The position numbers were made by a program, and so were the translations under genes. Shown here in pieces: positions 1 to 10,760 of a stretch of 64,000 bases of DNA. The stretch is taken from assembly GCF_005886145.1 (NCBI RefSeq), contig NZ_CP040504.1:124001-188000 (forward strand), given 5' to 3'. The notes below the pieces were generated by a model. That model was not told the DNA's origin, did not search any database, and worked only from the letters and a program-made list of their open reading frames with translations. The stretch is from Neisseria sp. oral taxon 014 str. F0314. GTDB lineage: Bacteria > Pseudomonadota > Gammaproteobacteria > Burkholderiales > Neisseriaceae. Every line of letters starts with the position of its first letter. Positions within the stretch are counted from its first letter, which is position 1.

Positions 1-569
1 GCCCATTTCTTGTGTTTGAACGCATATTCCAGCGGCGCGGAGGGCGTACATTCTGTTTTATGCTGATACATGAAATATGCCAGCACCAGCCCGCCGATGG
101 TATAAAGCGACCATGCCGGAATACCCCATACATGCAACGCAAGGCTCATCGCATTTTCCACTTTCTGGTATTCAGGCAAGTTTTCTGCCTGTATACTGAT
201 GGGCGAATGATAATAGTGCCACAGCGCCTCAATCGGGCCGAAGAACACAATACCCACACCGATACCGGCGGTAAACAGCATATTCATCCAAGAAAAGAAT
301 GAATATTCCGGCTGGGCATCCTTTCCGCCCAACCTAATATTGCCGAAGCGGGGGGACAAAGCAACGACCATACACACGGTAAATGCCAATAGAGGCAGCC
401 ACATAATCAGCCAGTCAAACTTCATATAGAAGAACTTGCTGACATCGGTAATCGTGTTGGTAAATAAAGTGGGTTTGACAACAGCTATTGTAGCCAAGGC
501 ACCTACTAAGGGAGCAGTCCATAAAAAGTAATTGGGACGCTTGGGTTGAGTTTCTTCGTTCGCGGACAT
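1..569 (-). CDS. BCCT-family transporter, N-terminal part (runs off window)
   Basis: Reading from the ATG at 569 to the left edge gives about 189 open codons with no stop, so this is the 5' third of a longer gene. The product begins MSANEETQPKRPNYFLW and has hydrophobic segments near residues 15-35, 50-72 and 90-115. The stretch GIGVGIVFFGPIEALWHY corresponds to the glycine-rich BCCT segment (GMGIGLLFWG type) that lines the sodium/substrate site of betaine, choline and carnitine transporters. Such proteins import quaternary ammonium compounds across the inner membrane, usually for osmoprotection. The substrate cannot be told from this part. No RBS stands out before the ATG. Confidence 0.85.
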   Translation of the reverse strand, partial: MSANEETQPKRPNYFLWTAPLVGALATIAVVKPTLFTNTITDVSKFFYMKFDWLIMWLPLLAFTVCMVVALSPRFGNIRLGGKDAQPEYSFFSWMNMLFTAGIGVGIVFFGPIEALWHYYHSPISIQAENLPEYQKVENAMSLALHVWGIPAWSLYTIGGLVLAYFMYQHKTECTPSAPLEYAFKHKKW

Positions 570-714
570 ACGCTAGCCTTTATAGTTGGTTGATAATTTT
601 TAAATCGAACAAACAAGCAAGACGTTTAGCGTAAGATTAAGTATTTCTTTATTCGATTCTATAATGCCCGTCTGAAAAAACAAAGGTTTTCAGACAAGCA
701 TTAGTCATGAGAAT

Positions 715-840
715 CTACTGTATTTGATATGAGTTAATCTTCAACCGGTTTTCCGCAGCTACTTTATTTATTAGGTGTGAAATACTCATGCCGCGCTCGA
801 TGGATTCGTCGTATTCAAAATGCAGTCCGGGAATAAGGAG
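715..840 (-). pseudogene. rbfA: rbfA 3'-terminal fragment
   Basis: Reverse-strand codons 840 to 715 read PGLHFEYDESIERG then ISHLINKVAAEN and end in TAG. This matches the C-terminal end of ribosome-binding factor A (P-E-L-x-F-x-Y-D-x-S then SxLI). There is no start codon, and the reading frame meets a stop a few codons upstream, inside the DUS hairpin at 840-878, where the similarity ends. I read it as a truncated second copy of rbfA left by recombination at a DUS. The full-length gene is not in this window. Confidence 0.65.
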
Positions 841-878
841 GCCGTCTGAAAACAATTCTATGCTGTTTTCAGACGGCC
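840..878 (-). terminator. Inverted DUS pair, terminator of nadK
   Basis: GGCCGTCTGAAAAC and its reverse complement form a hairpin about 60 bases past the nadK stop. It also marks the breakpoint of the rbfA fragment. Confidence 0.65.
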
Positions 879-938
879 TTTTGTTTCAACAAACGGGAAT
901 GCGTTGATATTAACGTGATGGCAGTGGCGGGCAAACGC

Positions 939-1829
939 TTAAAGCAGTTGCTCGCCCCAGTGCAGTTTTTGGCGCAGGGTTTTGAAATATTCGTAATCGG
1001 TCGGATGCAGGATGCGCAGCGGACGCGGGTAGCGGCGGATGTGGATGCGGTCGAGGTTTTGGATGTCGACGAAAGATTGTCCGTCGAAGTGCACGCGGGC
1101 GTCGCCGCTTTTGGTAATGAGCACTTCGATTTCGCTGGTATCGGGAATGGCAATCGGGCGGTTGGTCATGGACTGAGGGCAAATCGGCACCAATGTAAAA
1201 GCGCGCAATCCCGCTTGGAGAATCGGACCGCCGGCCGCCAGCGCGTAGGCGGTCGAACCGGTGGGCGTGGAGACGATGAGTCCGTCCGAGCGCTGGGTGT
1301 AGACAAACTCTTTATCGATAAATACTTCAAATTCAATCATTTGCCCCGCTCCGCCGCGGGAAATGACGGCATCGTTGAGGGCGAGCGACTGCTGGCAGAT
1401 TTCGCCGTCGCGTTCCAGCGATACTTCAAGCAGGATGCGCTCTTCGGCGCGGTATTGTCCGGCCAGCATGGCGCGCAGGCTTTCGACCATGTTTTCACGC
1501 GAAACTTGCGTGAGAAAGCCCAGATGCCCTTGGTTGACGCCGATAACGGGCGTGCCGTGGGGCGCGAGCTTGCGCGCGACGGAAAGGAACGTGCCGTCGC
1601 CGCCCAAGACGATGACAACGTCGCACCGTCCGCCCAGCCCGGATTTGGCGGTGATGTGGCATCCGCCGGTGTCTTCGGGGAAGACGCTGCCGTCTTCGGT
1701 GCAGGCTTCATCGAGAAATACCGTCAGTTTTTCCGCATGCAGGAATCTGATGAGCGTGCGGGCGTTGGTTTGGATGTCGGGCGTGTTCGGGCGGGTAACG
1801 ATGCCGATGTTTTGGAATTGGCTGTTCAT
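939..1829 (-). CDS. nadK: NAD kinase
   Basis: This 296-residue cytoplasmic enzyme phosphorylates NAD to NADP with ATP or polyphosphate. The family motifs are in order: GGDGT at residues 76-80 (phosphate donor site), GVNQGHLGFLT at about 97-107, an ND pair at 152-153 (the usual NE/D motif) and SDGLIVSTPTGSTAY at 181-195. The length is normal for the family. The gene lies 72 bases downstream of the ubiJ-like gene on the same strand and may share its transcript. An inverted DUS at 840-878 closes the unit. Confidence 0.96.
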   Translation of the reverse strand: MNSQFQNIGIVTRPNTPDIQTNARTLIRFLHAEKLTVFLDEACTEDGSVFPEDTGGCHITAKSGLGGRCDVVIVLGGDGTFLSVARKLAPHGTPVIGVNQGHLGFLTQVSRENMVESLRAMLAGQYRAEERILLEVSLERDGEICQQSLALNDAVISRGGAGQMIEFEVFIDKEFVYTQRSDGLIVSTPTGSTAYALAAGGPILQAGLRAFTLVPICPQSMTNRPIAIPDTSEIEVLITKSGDARVHFDGQSFVDIQNLDRIHIRRYPRPLRILHPTDYEYFKTLRQKLHWGEQLL

Positions 1830-1901
1830 TGTGTACGCATGGACGGGCTGGTATCGGGAAATTATAGCCGAAGCGGCGGGAAACAGACAGGGCGGGCTGT
1901 T

Positions 1902-2471
1902 TCAGGTCTGGATGTCGCGCTCGAGCCGGTCGAGCCGCGCGCTCAGGCGGGCGACGTCGTCGCGCAGTTTGTCCACTTCCTCCATCCATGCGGCGATGGT
2001 GGCTTGGTCGGGAACGGGAGATTCCGGTTCGCGGACAAATTCGCCGATTTGTTCGGCGATGCTTTTGCCGATTTGTTTGACCGTGTCGCCGATGGCGGCG
2101 GCGCGGGCGCTGATGTTTTCGGCGGCGGTTTCGCCGAAGATGCGGTTCAGGTCGTCGCCGGCATCGTAGCGCAGGCCGCCCAGTATCGGCAGCAGCGACA
2201 TGCCGAGCATCAGGTCGCCGTCGATTTCAATGTCGCCCACCCCGGGTTTGCCGCCTTGCAGGATTTTCTGCACGGCGCTGTTGCGGAAAGTGATTTCGGT
2301 ATCCGCCTCCTCTGCGGTAGGCTCCAAAAAACCGCTGCTGCCGATGCAGGCTTTGATGCGCAGGCCGGAAAGGTTGATGCACAGGGTCCTGCCGGCGAAA
2401 TGCGCCAGGCTGCTTTGGTGTTCCGGATTCTGCCGGATAAGGTGGTTGATAACGGGAAGTAAGGCGGACAT
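1902..2471 (-). CDS. ubiJ: UbiJ-like SCP2-domain protein, ubiquinone biosynthesis accessory factor
   Basis: The 189-residue product has an SCP2-like lipid-binding N-terminal half (ITFRNSAVQKILQGG then DIEIDGDLMLGMSLLPIL). The C-terminal half is helical and ends in a heptad-like coiled coil (VDKLRDDVARLSARLDRLERDI). That two-part layout and length match UbiJ, which binds ubiquinone intermediates in the cytoplasmic Ubi complex and partners UbiK. ubiE and ubiB are not adjacent here, so the call rests on domain layout, not on operon context. An alternative is a generic SCP2-domain protein. Confidence 0.72.
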   Translation of the reverse strand: MSALLPVINHLIRQNPEHQSSLAHFAGRTLCINLSGLRIKACIGSSGFLEPTAEEADTEITFRNSAVQKILQGGKPGVGDIEIDGDLMLGMSLLPILGGLRYDAGDDLNRIFGETAAENISARAAAIGDTVKQIGKSIAEQIGEFVREPESPVPDQATIAAWMEEVDKLRDDVARLSARLDRLERDIQT

Positions 2472-2522
2472 GGTTTTCTCTTGCCGGCCGTTCGGGCCGT
2501 CTGAAAGGTAACGGCTGTGATT

Positions 2523-3299
2523 TTACAGGCTTAGGATATTGCCGAAAACGGTATTTACAATTTTACCGCCGCTGCGGTCTGCCGAATTGAAATCGGGGGC
2601 GGGAAGGCCGAGTTTGGCGGCTTCGGCGGCGTAGAATTCGGCACGGGCGGGGTGGGAGGGTTCGACGATATTGCGGATGCGCCTGCCTTGGGGATGCAGG
2701 GCCGTCTGAAACAGGGCGGCCACGGCCGAATCTTGGTGGACGACATTGACGGGCTGCCTGCCCCCGCGGATATTGTTTTTTAAAAGCAGCCGGTTGAGCG
2801 GATGGCGGGTTGCGGAATACAGGCCGCCCAGCCGCAGGATGTCGATATGGGGGATGCGGCCGGCGAGTAAGATTTTTTCTGCGGCGAGGATTTGCACGGC
2901 GGTTTCGGTTTGCGGGTCGGGCGGGGTGTTTTCGTCGCAGACGCGGACGGCGTTGCCGTAGACGCTTGTGCTGCTTGTGTAAACGATATGTTGTACGCCC
3001 ATGTGTTCGGCCAGCGCCAGCCATTGCTTCAACGTATCGGCGTAGTGCGCCAGCGGCGAAGGCGGCAGCAGGCAAAACCAAGTCGGTTTGTCTGCCCAAT
3101 GTTGCCAAAAGGCCGTCTGAAAAACGTCGGGGCGGTTGAGGTCGGCGGTGTCGAGTCGAATCGGCAGGTTGATGTCGTCGGAGGTGAGGCTGCGTTTGAC
3201 GGCACAGACGCGGCTGCCGCGTTCGTAAAGTTTCTGCGCCAGCGGCAGGCCGAGATAACCCAGGCCGAGGATGGCGCAGTCGGGGGGAGTGGTGTTCAT
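2523..3299 (-). CDS. NAD(P)-binding epimerase-like protein (extended SDR)
   Basis: The 258-residue protein opens with a Rossmann motif GLGYLGLP at residues 12-19 and has the SDR active-site strand YTSSTSVYG at about 107-115. The Lys normally four residues after the catalytic Tyr is not present, so classical epimerase chemistry is doubtful. It resembles the YeeZ type of small SDR-like proteins, whose substrates are unknown. Two DUS words lie inside the gene (near 2700 and 3111) and encode FQTA-type residues. Confidence 0.72.
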   Translation of the reverse strand: MNTTPPDCAILGLGYLGLPLAQKLYERGSRVCAVKRSLTSDDINLPIRLDTADLNRPDVFQTAFWQHWADKPTWFCLLPPSPLAHYADTLKQWLALAEHMGVQHIVYTSSTSVYGNAVRVCDENTPPDPQTETAVQILAAEKILLAGRIPHIDILRLGGLYSATRHPLNRLLLKNNIRGGRQPVNVVHQDSAVAALFQTALHPQGRRIRNIVEPSHPARAEFYAAEAAKLGLPAPDFNSADRSGGKIVNTVFGNILSL

Positions 3300-3397
3300 G
3301 TGGAATCCTTTTTCAGACGGCCTGAAGGTTGCGGACGGGTATTGTCGTATTGTTTTGCCGAATCGGGTCTTGAGGCCGTCTGAAAAATATCTGCGGC

Positions 3398-4075
3398 TTA
3401 AGAATTGCCGATGTCTGCCGCCGCGCTGATTTTACGGTCGAATTCCTCTATGTATTGCGGCAGCAGATAAGGCCGTAAGAGGCTGAGGGTACGGCGGATA
3501 CCGCGTGCTTTGGAATCTTTGGTCAGCTTGGCCCTGCCGCGCAGGGAGCTGTCGAAGTCGAACCAGTATTTCGTTATCATCCACATGTTAACGGCCAAGT
3601 CATTCATGGCAATCTGGTCGGCGCGGATGATGTTGAGGCCGTTGAGCTGGGAGAGCAGGTTGACCAAGAGCGGCGAGACTTTGGCTTGGGTGAAATTGTT
3701 GTGTTCGCCCAATAATTCGGAACTGCGCGCAAGCAGGGTGTTGACGTCGCTGAACAGGAAACGGTATTCCCACATGACGTCGTAAATGCCGGCCATGTAG
3801 TTGATGGAGTCTTCCACGCTGGAAGGCAGCGCGGTGTCGTTGAGATATTCCAGCAAGGCTTCGCTGTAGCGTTTGAAGAGTTGGACGATGATTTCGTCTT
3901 TGTTGCGGAAGTGATAATAAAGATTGCCCGGGCTGATGCCCAAATGTGCCGCGATATGGTTGGTGCTGACATTGCGCTCGCCTTCTTCGTTGAAAAGGAT
4001 GAGGCTGTCGTTGATGATTCGGGTGTATGTATTGATTTTAGATTCTCGTGCCACGTCGTAGCTCCTTGCGCGCAT
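3398..4075 (-). CDS. TetR/AcrR-family transcriptional regulator
   Basis: The 225-residue product has a TetR helix-turn-helix near residues 35-62 (TNHIAAHLGISPGNLYYHF, then RNKDEI), followed by a helical ligand or dimer domain ending near residue 215. The gene starts only 34 bases after the murB stop on the same strand, so it may be co-transcribed with murB. The ligand and target are unknown, and no divergently transcribed target gene is present. The start follows the strong Met at 4075; a start about a dozen codons later is possible. Confidence 0.85.
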   Translation of the reverse strand: MRARSYDVARESKINTYTRIINDSLILFNEEGERNVSTNHIAAHLGISPGNLYYHFRNKDEIIVQLFKRYSEALLEYLNDTALPSSVEDSINYMAGIYDVMWEYRFLFSDVNTLLARSSELLGEHNNFTQAKVSPLLVNLLSQLNGLNIIRADQIAMNDLAVNMWMITKYWFDFDSSLRGRAKLTKDSKARGIRRTLSLLRPYLLPQYIEEFDRKISAAADIGNS

Positions 4076-4109
4076 CGGCAGAATGAATAAACAGTGTTGC
4101 TGCCGCTGT

Positions 4110-5150
4110 TTACAGGCCGTACGAAGCAGGCAGCCAATTGGGTTCGGCGTGTAATTCTACCTGAAATCGAGTAAATACTGTATTACAGACATGCCGCGCC
4201 AGCTGCCAGATGTCGTCTGAAGAAGCATTGTTTTTATTCACTAAAACCAAAGCCTGCCTGTCGTGTACCGCCGCGCCGCCGATTTGGAAGCCTTTCAGAC
4301 GGCATTGGTCGATCAGCCAGCCGGCGGCGAGTTTGACCGAACCGTCGGGCTGCGGATAGCGCGGCATATTCGGATGGCGCTGCAACAGGGTGGCGGCTTT
4401 TTCCGCGCTGACGACGGGGTTTTTAAAGAAACTGCCGACATTACCAAGTACGTTAGGATTAGGCAGTTTACTGTTGCGGATTGCACACACTGCATCAGAA
4501 ACATCTTTCGCCGTCGGCGTTCTGCCCGCGCTCCGTTCGGCAACGGCGGCTGCCAAATCGCCGTAACCCAAATTCGGCTCGAAACACTCTTTCAGGGCGA
4601 ATACGACCGAAACAATCACATAACGCCCTTTGCCTTCCTGCTTGAACAGGCTTTCGCGGTAGGCGAAGCGGCAGTCGGCATTGGAAAGCTCGACAAAGGT
4701 TTCCGTATCCAAATCGAAACAGCGCACGCTGTGAATCACGTCTTTCGCTTCCACGCCGTATGCGCCAATATTTTGCACAGGCGACGCGCCGACCGTGCCC
4801 GGAATCAGGCTTAGATTTTCCAGACCGTTCAAGCCCAGCGCGACGGTGTGCAGGACAAAGTCGTGCCAGATTTCGCCCGCCTGCGCCTCGATGTACACAA
4901 GGCCGTCTGAACGCGCAATCTCGCGTATGCCCTTGTTTTCCATATGGACGACCAGTCCGGCGTAATCCTGCATCAAAAGGATATTGCTGCCGCCGCCGAG
5001 CCATAGAACGGTATTGCGGTCGAACTCGGGCAGTCGGACGATGTCGCGCAACTCGTCAGCGTGTTCGAGTGCGATAAAGGCTTGGGCTTGGGCGCGAAGA
5101 CCGAAGGTGTTGTAGGGGGTGAGGTCGGTTTGGTATTGGATGGGTTGCAT
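4110..5150 (-). CDS. murB: UDP-N-acetylenolpyruvoylglucosamine reductase MurB
   Basis: The 346-residue FAD enzyme reduces UDP-GlcNAc-enolpyruvate to UDP-MurNAc with NADPH, the second step of peptidoglycan precursor synthesis in the cytoplasm. The FAD-binding signature WLGGGSNILL lies at residues 50-59 and SLIPGTVGASPVQNIGAYG at about 115-133. The catalytic serine segment NVGSFFKNPVV is also present. Length and layout fit the longer type I MurB. A DUS inside the coding region (near 4902) encodes ARSDGL. Confidence 0.96.
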   Translation of the reverse strand: MQPIQYQTDLTPYNTFGLRAQAQAFIALEHADELRDIVRLPEFDRNTVLWLGGGSNILLMQDYAGLVVHMENKGIREIARSDGLVYIEAQAGEIWHDFVLHTVALGLNGLENLSLIPGTVGASPVQNIGAYGVEAKDVIHSVRCFDLDTETFVELSNADCRFAYRESLFKQEGKGRYVIVSVVFALKECFEPNLGYGDLAAAVAERSAGRTPTAKDVSDAVCAIRNSKLPNPNVLGNVGSFFKNPVVSAEKAATLLQRHPNMPRYPQPDGSVKLAAGWLIDQCRLKGFQIGGAAVHDRQALVLVNKNNASSDDIWQLARHVCNTVFTRFQVELHAEPNWLPASYGL

Positions 5151-5196
5151 GATGATTTGTGATTTTGTGGATTCAGGTCGTCTGAAAACTTACTAT

Positions 5197-5970
5197 TTAA
5201 CAATTACGATAGGTAATGGGGTTTTGGGGTGCTTTATAGTTTTCTTGGGAAGAATAGGTCAGCTTATTCACGATTTCTTTATAAATGTCGGAGTCATCTG
5301 GTAACGGCTTGCCTTCAAACATCCAACGGCCTTGAATAATATCGTCGGCAGAAATCCATCTTTCGATTTCATACACTGCCAATGTCCAGCCGCGATAGAC
5401 TGCAACTGCATATTTTGCTTTTTCACGTCGGCTTCCGATTTTCCAATATTTCCGTGTGCGTTCGTAAATTTCCTTATCCCTATTGGCTTCAGGAATATTC
5501 CCGGATCTAATGCCTTTTTTCAGTTTCTCGTATTCGTTATTAATCGTAATTAAAACAATGGGTTTATCAGTTTTTAATTCTTGAGCATCATACTTTCGTT
5601 TTAATTCCGACAAACTCATTAATCCTACTTCTGAAGAATGCGTGCCCCCTTGAATATTAGTCAGCGGCTGCTGGCTCGGCTTGACTAGGGAGAGTAGGTC
5701 TATTGCCATCGCTTCATATTCAAAAGCCTGTTTGTCTGTTTGGATGTTGTGCCGCAGAATGTAATACACGGGCTGGTGTCCGCTTTTATGTATTTCCCTA
5801 ATCAAAGCAATTTTATCACTTGGCGTTTCTGTTTCTTGTAATGAACCTAGGGCATGATGGAAAACGCGATTGCCCACGCCTTTACCTACATAGAAAATAT
5901 TGCCGTCTCTAGGGTCAATCAGGCAATAAACATAGTAAGCAAGTTTTTCTATAATGGAAGTTGAAAACAT
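5197..5970 (-). CDS. LEM-3-like GIY-YIG nuclease-domain protein
   Basis: The 257-residue protein has an N-terminal GIY-YIG-type domain (YYVYCLIDPRDGNIFYVGKG at about 12-31, then NRVFHH) of the LEM-3-like branch. The C-terminal domain carries YAVAVYRGWTLAVYEIERW and ends QNPITYRNC, an ending I recognise from bacterial proteins of this type. GIY-YIG domains cut DNA or RNA, but the role of this branch in bacteria is not settled. The gene is more AT-rich than murB and norM beside it. It is bracketed by the DUS variant GGTCGTCTGAA (5176 and 6017-6046) instead of GGCCGTCTGAA, which suggests import by transformation. Confidence 0.75.
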   Translation of the reverse strand: MFSTSIIEKLAYYVYCLIDPRDGNIFYVGKGVGNRVFHHALGSLQETETPSDKIALIREIHKSGHQPVYYILRHNIQTDKQAFEYEAMAIDLLSLVKPSQQPLTNIQGGTHSSEVGLMSLSELKRKYDAQELKTDKPIVLITINNEYEKLKKGIRSGNIPEANRDKEIYERTRKYWKIGSRREKAKYAVAVYRGWTLAVYEIERWISADDIIQGRWMFEGKPLPDDSDIYKEIVNKLTYSSQENYKAPQNPITYRNC

Positions 5971-6016
5971 TTTTTTTTCCTTAAAAGTGAATAAGCCGTA
6001 AATAAAACATCGATGG

Positions 6017-6046
6017 AGGTCGTCTGAAAGAAATTTCAGACGACCT
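6017..6046 (-). terminator. Inverted GTCGTCTGAA-type DUS, terminator of norM
   Basis: AGGTCGTCTGAAAG is followed by its inverted partner, just after the norM stop. The word has T in place of the usual C at position 4, the variant of the N. mucosa/N. sicca dialect. Confidence 0.6.
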
Positions 6047-7415
6047 TATGCGATCTGACCATCTCCCTGCTGCACAATTCCAAGCACCACACCAAGGCGA
6101 CGGCGGCGATGGTGAGCGAGGCAATCAATGCCGTCCAGAAGCCGTAAATGCCCATATCGAAACGGTAGGCGAGCAGGTAGCCCGGCAGCAGGCCGCAGCC
6201 CCAGAAGGCGGCGGCGTGGATGAACATCGGTACTTTGGTGATCTTATAGCCGCGCAGGGCGTAGGACGCGATGCATTGGGTGAAGTCTGCCGGTTGGAAC
6301 AAGCCGGCGAACAGTAGGACGGTGGCGGCGATGCTTAAAACCGCCGGATCATTGTTGTACATGCTTGCCAGCGGGGAACGGAATAATACCAAGGAAAGCA
6401 CGGTAATCACGGCAAGCACCCAGCCCGACACCAGCGATACGCCCGAAATATAACGCGCCCGCGAAAATTCGCGCCGTCCTAATGAAAAGCCGATGCGCAC
6501 CGTCCCTGCCGAGCCGACGCTTTGCGGAATCATATAGAGAATCCCCGACAAACTGATGCCGACCTGCTGCGCCGCCACATAATCCTCGCCGAAAGGCGCA
6601 ATCAAAAACACGATAAACGAAAACGCGCTGGCTTCCAAAAAATAAGACAGCCCGATGGGCGCGCCGATTTTCCAAATTTGTTTGAACACCGCTAAATCCG
6701 GTTTGCCGAATTTTGCCGTCAGTCCGAACGGGCGGAAGAATTTTTCCTTGGCAATATAAATCCACAACGCCAGCGCGCTGAACCAAAACACCGCCATTGT
6801 CGCCAGTCCGCAGCCTGCGCCGCCCAAAGCGGGCATACCGAATTTGCCGTAAACGAAAATATAGTTCAGCGGCACGTTCAATACAAACGCCGCGAAGCTG
6901 ACCAACATAATCAGGCGCGGGCGGTTCAGGCTGGAAGCGTAGGCGTGCAGGGCACGGTGCACCATTGCCGCCGGCATCGCCAAGCTGGTGAACAGCATAT
7001 ATTGCGCCATCGTGCCTTCCACATAATCGCTCAAGGTCAGCCAGTTGCGGAACGGCGTAATCGCCGCCCACATCAATACCATGCCGAAAATCCCCAAAAA
7101 CAGCCCGAACCAAATCCCCTGCCGCCCCGTTTCGCCCACTTCACCAGTTTTGCCCGCGCCGTAAAGCTGGGCAATCATCGGGTTCAGCGCCGCCATAATG
7201 CCCATAAAGGTAATATAAACCGTGGCAAACGCGCTGCTGCCCAACGCCACCGCCGCCAAATCCTCCTTACCCGCACCGCCCGCCATCACGGTATCGACGA
7301 AACCGATGCCCACCTGCGCGACCTGCGCCAACAGCATGGGCAGGGCAAGGGCGGTCAGCAGGCGGACTTCTTTCAGGAAGACGGAAAAGGAAAAGCGGTT
7401 GAGGTCGAGCAGCAT
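6036..7415 (-). CDS. norM: MATE-family multidrug efflux protein NorM
   Basis: The 459-residue inner-membrane protein has about twelve hydrophobic segments in two homologous halves, the MATE fold. NorM exports cationic drugs, dyes and some fluoroquinolones in exchange for Na+ or H+. Typical segments are seen: ALALPMLLAQVAQVGIGFVDTVMAG near the start and SLNRPRLIMLVSFAAFVLNVPLNYIF in the middle. The C-terminal half contains the acidic GEDYVAAQQVG region. It lies on its own between two DUS hairpins and appears intact. Confidence 0.94.
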   Translation of the reverse strand: MLLDLNRFSFSVFLKEVRLLTALALPMLLAQVAQVGIGFVDTVMAGGAGKEDLAAVALGSSAFATVYITFMGIMAALNPMIAQLYGAGKTGEVGETGRQGIWFGLFLGIFGMVLMWAAITPFRNWLTLSDYVEGTMAQYMLFTSLAMPAAMVHRALHAYASSLNRPRLIMLVSFAAFVLNVPLNYIFVYGKFGMPALGGAGCGLATMAVFWFSALALWIYIAKEKFFRPFGLTAKFGKPDLAVFKQIWKIGAPIGLSYFLEASAFSFIVFLIAPFGEDYVAAQQVGISLSGILYMIPQSVGSAGTVRIGFSLGRREFSRARYISGVSLVSGWVLAVITVLSLVLFRSPLASMYNNDPAVLSIAATVLLFAGLFQPADFTQCIASYALRGYKITKVPMFIHAAAFWGCGLLPGYLLAYRFDMGIYGFWTALIASLTIAAVALVWCLELCSREMVRSHKVV

Positions 7416-7547
7416 AAAATCGGTATGTCGGGAAGAAAAAAGGCCGTCTGAAAAGAAACGGCTTGGTTGAAAACAGGGTTCCGGCCGGTACGATTGTTGG
7501 GAAACAGAGGAGGCGGTTTAAATCGGATGCGGAGGCCGTCTGAAAAT

Positions 7548-7991
7548 TTATGCTCCGCGCTCAAACGCATCAATCTCGCCGACTTTCGGTGCGTAGCCGC
7601 TGCTTGTGTCGTGGCGCAGGTCGAGCCAGATGTCCACCAGTGCCCAAGCGGCAGGGGCGGCGATAACGTTTTGCCCCATACACAGCACCTGCGCGTCGTA
7701 GTTTTCCACCGAGCCGCGTACCGTAACCAAATCGTGCGCGGTGGCGGCACGGATGCCGCGTACTTTGTTGGCGGCGATGGCCGTGCCTACGCCCGTACCG
7801 CAAATCAGAATCGCGCGGTCGGCCCGTCCGGCGGCGACTTCTTGGGCGGCGGCAAACGAAAGCTGCGGATAAGTACCGTCGGGAGTGGACAAATCAGTCA
7901 GTCTGCTGACGCGCGGGTCGGTTTGCAGGCGGGCTTTGAGGGCGTTTTTGAGTTCGGTGCCGTTAGACGGCGCGGCAATAACGATACGCAT
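7548..7991 (-). CDS. rpiB: RpiB/LacAB-family sugar-phosphate isomerase
   Basis: The 147-residue protein has the family core ILICGTGVGTAIAANKVRGIRAA at about 82-104, with the catalytic Cys in CGTG. It catalyses an aldose-ketose phosphate isomerisation, most simply ribose-5-P to ribulose-5-P in the pentose phosphate pathway. Relatives can act on other sugar phosphates (allose, galactose or erythrulose phosphates), so the substrate is inferred. The N-terminus MRIVIAAPSNG differs from the usual GxDHAG start, which supports some caution. It follows icd on the same strand behind a DUS terminator. Confidence 0.82.
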   Translation of the reverse strand: MRIVIAAPSNGTELKNALKARLQTDPRVSRLTDLSTPDGTYPQLSFAAAQEVAAGRADRAILICGTGVGTAIAANKVRGIRAATAHDLVTVRGSVENYDAQVLCMGQNVIAAPAAWALVDIWLDLRHDTSSGYAPKVGEIDAFERGA

Positions 7992-8016
7992 GTTTTTCCT
8001 TCCTACTGTTTCGGGA

Positions 8017-8057
8017 GAGGCCGTCTGAAAGAAGATATGCCGTTTTCAGACGGCCTC
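8017..8057 (-). terminator. Inverted DUS pair, terminator of icd
   Basis: GAGGCCGTCTGAAAG and its inverted partner lie just past the icd stop at 8073 and before the rpiB start. Confidence 0.6.
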
Positions 8058-8072
8058 TCAATCCCAGTTGCC

Positions 8073-10631
<2,559 letters not shown>

Positions 10632-10644
10632 TTAAGGAATGCGC

Positions 10645-10673
10645 ACTATAACTGCCGGTAGGTTTTGTGTCAA
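10645..10673 (-). promoter_or_regulatory. Sigma-70 promoter of tRNA-Ser(GCU)
   Basis: On the minus strand TTGACA, a 17-base spacer and TATAGT lie about 14 bases upstream of the tRNA 5' end, close to consensus. Confidence 0.8.
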
Positions 10674-10760
10674 GCGTGATTGTTTGGGCGGCTGATTAAG
10701 GGTTTGAATTGTATTTGAATTATGTCGGCAGTAAAATGAGCGGTTTTTTGAGGGGGCGAT

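Noticed and set aside
915..2462. 515-residue open frame on the plus strand
   Set aside because: Antisense to nadK and the ubiJ-like gene. Composition is that of a mirror frame in GC-rich coding DNA, with no motifs.
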